A stretch of DNA of 64,000 nucleotides from Telopea speciosissima. Its lineage: Eukaryota > Streptophyta > Magnoliopsida > Proteales > Proteaceae. The position numbers and the translations under genes were made by a program. Below the pieces are notes generated by a model. That model saw nothing but the letters and a program-made list of their open reading frames with translations. It did not search any database and had not been told where the DNA came from. Location of the stretch: positions 19,260,698 through 19,324,697 of the forward strand of contig NC_057919.1 in NCBI RefSeq assembly GCF_018873765.1, in the 5' to 3' direction. Shown here one piece after another: positions 12,594 to 22,018 of the stretch (positions within the stretch are counted from its first letter, which is position 1; the number at the start of each line of letters is the position of its first letter).

Positions 12594-13724
12594 ATGGAGT
12601 GGAAGAGAGGGAAATCAATTGGTCGGGGGAGCTTTAGTTCTGTGGATTTGGCGATTCCAGCGGGAGATTGCAGTCTGGTTGATCTGCCTCAATTAATGGC
12701 GGTAAAATCAGCTGCAATTTCCGAGTGTTCTTCACTTCAGAGGGAGAGAGAGATTCTATCCCATCTCAGAGATTGTCCCCAAATCGTCCGTTGTCTCGGA
12801 GATGATCACACAGTCGAAAACGGTCAGCAATTTTACAATGTGTTCTTGGAGTACGCCTCCAGAGGTACTCTGGCTAGCCTGGTCAAGAAATCAGGTGGAG
12901 CTTTGCTTGAATCAGATGTGAGGCGTTACACGAGGTGGATTCTCATGGGACTTCGTTGCATTCACGAGAAGGGTTTCGTCCACTGCGACATCAAGCTTCA
13001 GAACATCCTCGTCTGCTCTGCTCCTGACGGGACCGATGATGTTAAGATCGCTGATTTCGGATTGGCGAAGAGGGCGGGAGCAGTGGAGAAGCTGAATTTG
13101 AGAGGCACACCTCTATACATGTCACCTGAATCCATTGCCAGCAACGAGCACGAGGCGCCGGGTGATTTGTGGTCACTTGGGTGCGCCGTGGCGGAGATGG
13201 TGATTGGAAGGCCGGCATGGAAGTGTAAAGCAGACACCGACGTCAGCGCTCTCTTGTTTCGGATTGGGTTCGGAGAGGAATTGCCGGAGATTCCTGAGGA
13301 GATGTCGGAACAGGGGAAAGACTTCTTGCAGAGATGTTTCGTGAGAGATCCATCAAAGAGATGGACAGCTGAGATGCTATTGAATCATCCCTTTGTAACT
13401 GATAACACTGTTTCATGGCCTCAAGCTGATAAACCATCTTCTTCTCGATCACCTAGAAGTGCTTTCGAGTTTCCCGAGTGGAGGAGCTCCACACAATCGT
13501 CCCTTTCCAATTCAATCTCTACTTCATCGTCACCGGATTCTTGTACTTGTGATCATGAAAATTCTGGTCGACCCGATTCCTATTCGTCTTCATCGTCTTC
13601 TCCGGTAGATCGAATTCGGAAGTTCGTGACGCAGAAACGTCCGAACTGGGGATCTTCAGATAGTTGGACCATTGTACGGCGAGGCCAAGCAGAAGCAGAA
13701 TCGTTCTCCCCTGTTTTTTCATAG
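12594..13724 (+). CDS. MAPKKK17/18-like serine/threonine protein kinase, single exon
   Basis: A complete intronless frame of 376 residues. It is a protein kinase of the plant MEKK-like group that contains Arabidopsis MAPKKK15-21; members 17 and 18 act in ABA signalling through MKK3 and group C MAPKs. Seen in the sequence: glycine-rich loop GRGSFSSV (residues 10-17), ATP-anchoring lysine in MAVK (K38), catalytic HCDIKLQN (130-137, D132), DFG (154-156), activation-segment end GTPLYMSPE (171-179), and a C-lobe ending near NHPFV (about 265). A Ser-rich tail follows, with a basic/Trp C-terminus (WTIVRR). Cys replaces Arg in the HRD motif, which I believe is usual for this clade. The length fits the family. 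The ATG at 12594 is the first ATG after a TATA-like box at about 12393 and lies directly before the kinase domain. Assigning it to 17/18 rather than another member is inference. Confidence 0.93.
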   Translation: MEWKRGKSIGRGSFSSVDLAIPAGDCSLVDLPQLMAVKSAAISECSSLQREREILSHLRDCPQIVRCLGDDHTVENGQQFYNVFLEYASRGTLASLVKKSGGALLESDVRRYTRWILMGLRCIHEKGFVHCDIKLQNILVCSAPDGTDDVKIADFGLAKRAGAVEKLNLRGTPLYMSPESIASNEHEAPGDLWSLGCAVAEMVIGRPAWKCKADTDVSALLFRIGFGEELPEIPEEMSEQGKDFLQRCFVRDPSKRWTAEMLLNHPFVTDNTVSWPQADKPSSSRSPRSAFEFPEWRSSTQSSLSNSISTSSSPDSCTCDHENSGRPDSYSSSSSSPVDRIRKFVTQKRPNWGSSDSWTIVRRGQAEAESFSPVFS

Positions 13725-13986
13725 CAGACTTCTGGTTCAGGCGAACCGGAACTCCGGTGGTCCGATTCTTTTGATTTTTTTGGTAAAGGAATGTAAATGA
13801 AAAGTAAAAGATACACCGGCCTTCAGATTGATGGTCCACGGTTTGATTGAACGGTTCAGATCAATGTCAAGATTTTATTGTACAGTTATTAGTATACTAA
13901 TTGAAATTTCCCATATGTTCATTCAATATTCATAATTTTAGACCTGATCAGGAATATTAGGTGAAGAGATTCTCTAGATATCCATA

Positions 13987-14120
13987 TTGTTAGGAGTGCA
14001 GCTCAGGTTCTCGTACGGCTTGAGCCACACAGATAGAATCCAAGAGAAGTGGATCCAACGCTTGGATTTCATCTGTGCGGCTAAGGGCCATACGAGAGTG
14101 GTTTTCGCCGTTATCATTAG
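13987..14120. repeat. Foldback element in unit A
   Basis: Complementary arms around GTTCTCGTACGGC/GCCATACGAGAGTGG and CCACACAGATAGAATCCAAG/CTTGGATTTCATCTGTG. The same element recurs in unit C at about 18735-18870. Confidence 0.6.
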
Positions 14121-14138
14121 AAATCCATAGGAGAGTTC

Positions 14139-14186
14139 AACCTCCCCCCCCCCCCACCCCACCCCACCCCACCCCACCCCACCCCT
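14139..14186. repeat. C tract followed by (CCCCA)n
   Basis: A simple-sequence tract in unit A. Units B (about 17116-17130) and C (about 18917-18930) have shorter C-rich versions at the homologous place. Confidence 0.8.
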
Positions 14187-16843
14187 TCCCTTGATTGGTA
14201 AATACTATTTGAGTGAGAGATATCAATAGAGACCAACATTGAATCCTAACCGATATGATATCGATCCATAGGTATTGGCCAAGGGTAAAAATGTAAATAA
14301 AATCGAATATCGATTACTAAAACCCTACTCTATAGAGAGTTGGCATTAGGCATTATCTTACTTCCCTATACTCACAAGCAAAATAGGAAGTAATATCCTC
14401 TTTGGTTTCTACTAGTGAAAATGGATTGAATATTTGCTATTATTAATAAAAGAGTTTCTCTAATTGGGCAAACTATAATAAGGAAATGTTTGACCCCCAA
14501 GAAAATGGGATTGAATTGATCTATAATCAATTATTACATTCATGTATGGTGGACTGTTTATACTGGTACCTTAATGTTCTTGTCATTTTGGCCTTTTTTT
14601 TTTTTTGTCTCATAAATTTGGTTCATGCACTTATTCTCCTTTACATCCCCCTTAGTCTTACCTTCTCTCTAAACGTGATCTTTGATTAAAATTTTTACCA
14701 AAATAAAAATCTATTCTTAAAATTAATCTTTAACTCATTATTCAAAAGATTATTAAACCATAAGATATTTGATCTCTAGAATTAAATAGATGAATAGTGA
14801 TGTGTGGACATGTCCAATGAATCTAAACTGGTCTAACTAAGCTGTGGCAGTTAAAGAGAGTTTGTAGAAGCCATGTGACAATACGTTAAAATCAAGAATG
14901 TCTTAATTCTTCAAATATATGTTTCCTCAACATTAAAGGAGCATTTCATTACCAAAAACAAAAAAAAAAAACTTTAAAGGAACATTTTGACCCAAATAAC
15001 CGTTGAGCCATTTGGGAGGCTTTTAAATATTGAGATCTTCAACCTCTTTGATTGTTGAAAGGACTTTATGTTGGCTGATATGTCCCAATTGCCACATCAA
15101 CAATTAGGGGTAATGGTTACATAACCCATCACATAATTTCCCTTAATGGTAGGCAAATTACAAAGGGATACTAAGTATTTGGTCTGGCTTTTTAAAATTC
15201 TTAAAAGGAAAAAAAATCAATCTTGGCTGTAACTTTGGGCAAGACACAAAGCCAAAGAGCAATCCCATTATGTGTGTGTGTGCGCGCGCGCTATCATTGG
15301 TGGAGGACTACATGAGACATTGCAAACTCGCCAACAAACTAGAACATTGAGTTGCCTGGAGATGGCAGGAGGTAGCATGATGGGGCCAAATGGAAGTACG
15401 CGATCCTCTATGGATTTAAGTTCATTTACATATTGATATTAGAGCAGGTAACCTACTATTCAGTTCACCCTGTTTTCCAGCATTTTGCATCTCGCCGGAG
15501 TATACAATGTCTATTATGAAAAATAAAATAAAATAAAATAAAATAAAAAAAAGAACCAAAGAAGGAATCCACAGGGGTTCACAAGTATGGGTTTATCTTT
15601 TTTGGGTTTACCAAATCAGGTTTCTTCTATTGTACCAGGGGAACCGAAGAGGGAGATCTTAGAGCAGGAGAGGGAGGGGAGGGGAGTCGGGGACAGGGAG
15701 GGGAACAGAAGCTGAGGTAGAGTATTATTAGTTTGTGAAATTAGTATATAAACCCTTCACATATCGAATAACATGATTGAAAAATGGGAGTAATAAAATC
15801 TTAGTGAAGTAAATTGTTTCACTATACATAGTGACACAAAAGAAAACCTTACCTTATACATGTAATGGACCTAAACGTGGGGGTAATAAAGTCTTCTAGC
15901 AAATAACATTAGTGAAAAGTGTCTAGGGTTTTCTAATTAATGGACCCACAAGATTATAATTTTACCTTATACTTGTAATAGACCTAAAACCACTCAATTA
16001 CAAAAACATGTCCAATGGACCCATAGAATATAAGATAACACCGTTTTAAGTAACTATGATCCGGAACCTAGTAGTGGTTGCTGCCTTCCCCTCCAAGGCT
16101 CCTTGAATGTAGACGAGTGAGAAATAATGTTCCAAAGGTTTGATCGCATCCAATATCCAACCAACTCGGTGTCTCCAGTCTCCACCAAGATAAATGTGAT
16201 CTCCAACATAAGAGAGAAAATCTTTATCAAAACAGGCGATAAATATAATTGAGTCCACCAAGAAAGATTTGATCGTCTCGTTTATTGGATAAAAGAATGC
16301 TGCTCTCCAATGTTTGTCGATCACATTTATATTGGTGAAGGAAACGCTGTTGCTAAGAACAGGGGAGTGAATGGCCATGCTCTTAACTCTCTGAGTTTCT
16401 TTTACCTGAATACTTTTAAATCTCAAGCAATCCTTCCCATGATATCATGAGTATTCTCTATGTTTGATAGAATGTGTTAAAAAAATGGTTTTAAAATTGG
16501 GAATTCGATCGGTAAATTGGTCGATTTGAATCAGAATCGGCTGAAACTGATCATGATTTCCACCGCTCCTAATCGTTGATATTTTTTTTATAATCTATCT
16601 TGAACTGATTTGATTTTCACCATGATTTTTTTACTATCCAAAAATTGGATCGATTTTTAATTCCTGAAACGATTTGATTTTCACCATAAAATAGCTTAGA
16701 TTCCCGATTCCTTTGATTTTTTTTTTTTTGCTTTTTCTGGAAAGGAATGTAAATAAAACGTAAAAGATACACACTTGATGGCCCAAGGCTTGATCGAACG
16801 GTTCAGATCAATGTGAAGATTTTATTGTACAATTATTAGGTGT

Positions 16844-16921
16844 TGGGCTCCTTCATAGTGCGACAGGGAGTGTAGCGCACATCCAACGGCTTGCAGTGTT
16901 TGGACACACAACCCAACACCT
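16844..16921. repeat. Short foldback, GGTGTTGGG/CCCAACACC ends
   Basis: A 78-bp palindromic insert present only in unit B. Its start, GGGCTCCTT followed by a GTGTAGCGCACATC-like stretch, resembles the larger palindrome near 8480. Confidence 0.5.
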
Positions 16922-17565
16922 CACCTTAATGTGAAGATTCTATTGTACTGTTATTAGCATGTTTCCCATATGTTCATTCAATATTCAAATATTTTAGACC
17001 TAATCAGGAATATTAGGTGAAGAGATCCTCCAAGTAGGTCATCAAGACACCCATATCGTTAGAGTCATGTGTACTTAAGCTATTAGTATTTGGAAATCCA
17101 TGGGAGAATTCAAACCCCCCCCCCCCCCTCCTACCTACCTATTCCCTTGTTGGGTAAATAGTATTTGAGTGAGAGATAAACTTGTCTCTTTATAGTCAGT
17201 TGGTATTATCTTATTTCCCTATCCTCAATCCTCACAAGCAAAAGGAATTAATATCTTCTTTGGTTTTAGTTTCAAATAGCCAAAAATGGATTGCATATTT
17301 GCTCCTATTCATAAACGAATCTCTAATTGGGCCTCTTCCTACACTGGGGGCCCACTAATGAACAAACTATTAAGGACATCTTTGATGCCAAGAAAGTGGG
17401 ATTGAATTGATTGATAATAATTTACATTCAGGACTGTTTGTACGGGTACCTTAATGTTCTTGTCATTTTTGCGTTTTCCCCCAGCTCATATATTTGGTTC
17501 ATGTACCTGTCCTCTTTTGAATCCTCCTTAGTACTACCTTCTCTCTAGATGTGGTCTTTTCTTAA

Positions 17566-18037
17566 TGTTATGTGTGTCTCAAACTCTTGTACCCGTTTGG
17601 GAGATTCATCCGCTCTGACATTCTTGGTGGTGTTCAAAGTGAGATTTTTTTTTTGGGGTCTTTGATGGTAGGGGAGGACCTGTGCCATCTTGTTTGGGAG
17701 TGCGGCGGTGAAGTCCTGTGGTATGGTACGACCTGACCCAATGAATTGATCCACTTGGAGGATTATTTATATGTTTTACCTATTTTGTACTAATAGTAAT
17801 GAAACAAGTGAGATTTAGGGATTTTTGAACCAGGGTTTCTAGGTGAGAGTTTTTGCATAGTTTTGGTTGTTCTTGAGAGATGTCCATTGTAATCTTCTTC
17901 CATTTTACATAGTGAATCATCTTTAGCTTTGCCTGTGGATGTAGCATATCTTTTTGGTGTGTGAACCATCTTAAATCTGTGTGTCATCTATATTTGCTTT
18001 ATTTGTCTCTTCGTGTTTCTTGGTATTTGTTTTAACA
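17566..18037. mobile_element. Solo-LTR-like insertion in unit B
   Basis: A 472-bp segment absent from units A and C. It starts TGTTATGTG and ends TTTTAACA (TG...CA-type LTR ends). It is flanked by CTTAA and CATAA, 4 of 5 matching, as expected for a 5-bp duplication with one change. Internally it is T-rich like a copia LTR. The homologous site in unit C (CTATTCTTAAAATTAATC form) is uninterrupted. Confidence 0.5.
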
Positions 18038-18227
18038 CATAAAATTAATCTTATCTCATTATTCAACGGCTTACTCACCATAAGATATTCGATCTCTAGA
18101 AGTTAATCCATGAATAATGATGTGGGGACATGTCCAACGAATCTAAACTGACCTAACTACGATGTAGCAGTTAAAAGAGAGCTGGTGGGAGAGGAAAAAT
18201 ATTGGCTACAACCCATGGAATTTAGCT

Positions 18228-18376
18228 CGTCTCCAGGGAGCCTAGCACGCCCAGGGTGCTGTCAACCGTTCGGCTGTGTCGCATACATCCCTAGGCATGC
18301 ACCGAGATGTGTACAGTACAGCTCAACAACTGGATGCCCCCTAGCAGTACCCTGGGCGCTAGGCTCCCTGGAGACG
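18228..18376. repeat. Strong palindrome with 34-bp arms
   Basis: The left arm CGTCTCCAGGGAGCCTAGCA is matched by the right arm ending GCTAGGCTCCCTGGAGACG. Its GC content is well above the surroundings, and it is present only in unit B. Confidence 0.65.
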
Positions 18377-19802
18377 ATCCTACATCCCAACCCATGTTCA
18401 TGGTGCCCCCCAATGGTAGGCACCAACTTGGAATAATTCCCTTCCCCTTTGGGTTCATAGATACCCTTTTATGTTTTGATAATTTCTAAAATATCCTTCA
18501 AGATTCCAAATCCACACCTATGCAGGAACATGGCTGCAACCCGGGCAGCAGCCAAGTTTTGTCCTGTGGGAAAGGGTTCCTACAAGGGACCCACTAAGAG
18601 ACTGACTGAAAGGTTCTTGATAAGTGAGGTTTACCATATGTTCATTCTATATTCAATAATTTAGACCTGATCAGGAATATTAGGTGAAGAGATTCCCAAA
18701 TAGGAGGTCATCTAGATACCCTTATCGTTAAGAGTGCAGCTCAAGTTCTTGTACGAGAACCATTTTTGTACAGTCAAACAAATAGAATCGAAGTGGGTCC
18801 CACTCTTGGATTTCATTTGTGCGATTCAGGCCTATGCAAAAATGGTTCTCACCTCTATCGTTAGAGTCATGCCTACTTATGCTATTAGGATTTAGAAATC
18901 CATGGGAGAATTCAACCTCCCCCCACCCTTTCCCTTGATGGGTAAATAGTATTTGAGTGAGAGATAAACTTGTCTCCCTATTATGGTTCAAGGAATCAGT
19001 ATATATCGGATTCGTATCAGTAACGAAAGAGGCCAATACTGATTCCTAACTGATATGATATCGATCCACGAGTACTAATCAAGGGCAAAAATATAAATAA
19101 AACCGGATACAGATTACTAAAATCCTGCTTTATATAGAGTTGGCATTATCTTACTTCCCTATATTCACAAGCAAAAAAGAAGTAATATCCTCTTTGGTTT
19201 CTAGTAGTCAAAATGGATTGCATATTTGCTCCTATTCATAATAGACTTTCTCTAATTGGGAAAACTATAAGCAAATGTTTGACTCCCATGAAAGTGGGAT
19301 TGAATTGATTTATAATCAATTACATTTATGTATGGTGGACTCTTTGTACTAGTACCTTAATGTTTTCTTATAAATTTGGTTCATGTACTTGTTCTCCTTT
19401 ACATCCCCCTTAGTCCTACCTTCTCTCTAAACGTGATCTATTCTTAAAATTTTTACCCAAAAAAAAAAAAAATCTATTCTTGAAATTAATCTTAGCTGAT
19501 GACCTAACTAAGCAGTGGCAATTAAAGAGAGCTTGTGGGAAAGGGTTCCTACAATTGGGGCTTGTAGAAGAGAAGCCAAGTGACTTATAAGTTAAAATCA
19601 AGAATGCTTTGATTCTTCAAATATATGTTTCCTCAACATTAAAGGAGCATTTTGACCCAAATAATTGTTGAGCCATTTGGGAGGCTTTTATATGTTGAGT
19701 CTTCACCATCTTTGGTTTGGCTTTTTGTAATTCTTAAATTGGGAGAGACACAAAGCTAGAGAGCAATCCCATTATATGCGTGTGCGCTCACGAATTTTTA
19801 GT

Positions 19803-19955
19803 GTCTACGATTCCCTGCCCGGTACAGTTCCTACAGTCCTCTAACAAGAGGGGGGTGGACCCCACTCGGGTAGAGTGTTCGGGCAGGGGTGGAATGGTTA
19901 TTTTGCCCCCCTTGTTAGAGAATTGTAGGAACTGTACCGGATAGGGAACCGTAGG
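19803..19955. mobile_element. Palindromic miniature element, GTTCGGGCAGG family, copy 1
   Basis: A 153-bp foldback with about 50-bp arms (TACGATTCCCTGCCCGGTAC versus GTACCGGATAGGGAACCGTA). Its centre, GTGTTCGGGCAGGGG, is also found in copies at 25959 and 48418. It is absent from unit A at the same place. Confidence 0.7.
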
Positions 19956-20664
19956 CGATAAAGGTCTGTGTGCTCACTGGTGGAGGACTACAGGAGGCAC
20001 CGCAAACTTGAGAAGTACATGATCCTCTATGGATTCAAGTTTGTTTATATAATGATATTAGAGTAGGTAACCTACTATTATACCAGGGCAACCGAAGAGG
20101 GAGACCCCAATGCAGGAGAGCTAGAGGGAGAAGGAGAGGAACATAAGCTAGGGTAGAGATTTGGTAGAGTATTATTAGTTTGTGAAATTAAGTATATAAA
20201 CCCTTTATATATCGAATAACATGAGTGAAAAGTGGGGGTAATAAAGTCTTAGTGAAATGAATTGTTTCACTAGATGACGTGAAACGAAAGAAAACCCTTA
20301 TTTTACCTCATACATGTAATAGACCTAAAAGTGGGGGTAATAAAGTTTTAGTGTATAACAAGCGTGAAAAAGTGTCTTGGGATTTCTATGCCACCCTAAT
20401 CTCCACAAGATTATAATTTTATCTTATACATGTAATGGACCTAAAGCCCACTCAATTACAAAAATATACCCAATTACAATTATGTGGACTCATAAAATGC
20501 AAGATACAACCAACTCAACACCATTTTAACTATGATCGGGACTATAATATTGGTTGCCTTCTTCTCCAAGGCTCCAATAATAAAAGATGGGTTTAGCTCC
20601 TTGAGTGTCAACCGATGAGAAATAATGTACGAAGGTTTGATCGCCTCTAATATTCAACCAAGTC

Positions 20665-20945
20665 AGTGTCTATAACAACAAACAACAACAAACTCAGTTT
20701 TATCCCAATGTAATGGGGTCGGTTACATGGATCCAAACAAAAAAAAAGGAGGGAAAAAAATGAGAGAAAGATGGAAAATAAATAGATAAATGAAAGATGA
20801 AAGATACTAAGAGGAAAGTGGCATAGCCCAACTCTTCAGGAGAATCTCAGCTAAATGGGGTCTGCGATATGGATCTTTGACCTCCAGTAGGCTTTGTCCG
20901 AGGTCATACTTGGGTCAAGCCCTAACCTATGCATAAGAACAATCT
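20665..20945. repeat. SINE/RTE-like plant repeat fragment
   Basis: It contains an AACAACAACAAACTCAG start, ATGGGGTCGGTTACATGGATCC, and later TCCGAGGTCATACTTGGGTC. This combination is common in dispersed plant SINE/RTE-type repeats. Boundaries are approximate. Confidence 0.5.
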
Positions 20946-21335
20946 TTTAAAATCAGGCGATAAATACATTGATTCCTTCAAGATAGATTTTATAAAGAAT
21001 GATCCAAAGGTTTGATAGCCTCGTTAAGGCCACAATATATTTATCGCTTGCTTTTGATAAAAGAATGCTCTTTCTTATGTTGGGTTCACATTTATATTGG
21101 TGGAGGAAACACTGTTAGAATCGGATGACATTGATCTTTATTTCCATTGCTCCTAATCGTTGTTTTTTGAATCAGAATCGGAATTGGATCCGAATTGGTT
21201 GATTCCTAATTATTTTCTTTATAAGCCATCTTGAATCGGATCAATTCATGAACTGATTTGATTTTCACCATAAAATAGTTTAGATTTCCGATTCCTGAAT
21301 TGATTCAGGTCGATTCGGATCGGACGCCTCCCTGA

Positions 21336-22018
21336 CCAATTCCAAGTTTTAAGACCTTGTATGTAAAAGAGATTTGGATGCTTGGTTACTCATATCAATT
21401 TTTTTTTCTTCCTTTTTATATAATTTAGAATCACCTCATGCATGTTGTGCCATTTTTATAAATTATGCAACTTTTAAAATGAAGTTTTTTTTTTCCCACT
21501 TGTTATATCATAATATCATTTTAGTGTTCTGTTCATCCCCAAACACGTGTGTGTTCTTATTTTGCATGTCTTTGATATCTCTTTTCGATTGACTTGCTGA
21601 TTCAATTATTTCTACTTTATGGCAGAGAAAATATTTATTACAAAATAAAATGACAAGCAAGCAAACATATGAAAGACTAGTTGAACCAGGTGGACAACCC
21701 ATGCCTTCCCAAGTTCACAATTGACACAAGCAGATTTCTCAATCGGCCTAAAATCCTGATCTAGATTTTGATTATTTGAAAGTCATGTTTTCTTAGGACA
21801 TGATTAGGGATTTTTCTCCGAATCCCTCGAAAGATCATTGCACTCGCAGAAGGTTTGAGTTCTTCCTTGGTATTTTAGATTGATGAACTCTCTCTTATAA
21901 ATGCTTTATAAAATGAGAGTAGGGATAAAATTTTGTCTAGGAAGTATAGATGGATCCAAGATGCAAATCGCATTTGGAGAATTGATCAAAATAACCCTTT
22001 TGGGGGAGAGGAAACTTA
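21336..22018. other. Intergenic, no gene seen
   Basis: AT-rich sequence between unit C and the Harbinger-like element. No conserved protein or bounded repeat was seen. Confidence 0.4.

Larger units (their letters stand above)
13777..16720. repeat. Amplified MAPKKK 3'-flank, unit A
   Basis: This is the first of three adjacent, diverged copies of a segment starting in the kinase 3' UTR (GGAATGTAAATGAAAAGTAA). Landmarks shared with units B/C include TTTAGACCTGATCAGG (13940), a C-rich tract followed by TTTGAGTGAGAGATA (14140-14225) and TTCCTCAACATTAAAGGAGC (14925). Also shared are ACCGAAGAGGGAGATC (about 15645) and AACTATGATCCGGA (16051). A 126-codon minus frame at 16046-16426 is not conserved as a frame in the other copies. 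Confidence 0.8.
16725..18588. repeat. Amplified MAPKKK 3'-flank, unit B (shorter)
   Basis: It restarts with GGAATGTAAATAAAACGTAA, the kinase 3'-UTR sequence, directly after unit A. It repeats the A landmarks with internal deletions. It has gained a short foldback (16844-16921), a solo-LTR-like insert (17566-18037) and a palindrome (18228-18376). It ends near GTGGGAAAGGGTTCCTACAA, which also occurs inside unit C at about 19534. Confidence 0.75.
18620..21335. repeat. Amplified MAPKKK 3'-flank, unit C
   Basis: It repeats unit A from CCATATGTTCATTC (18636) through the foldback (about 18735-18870), TTTGAGTGAGAGATA (18952), TTCCTCAACATTAAAGGAGC (19628), ACCGAAGAGGGAGA (20090) and AACTATGATCGGGAC (20527). 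It carries its own inserts at 19803-19955 and about 20665-20945. Confidence 0.75.

Noticed and set aside
12508..12696. Overlapping upstream frame before the kinase
   Set aside because: It begins with GTG, not ATG, and overlaps the kinase start in another frame. No upstream ATG lies after the TATA-like box.
16046..16426. 126-codon open frame on -
   Set aside because: It lies in the repeated kinase 3'-flank. The homologous regions in units C and D do not keep the frame.
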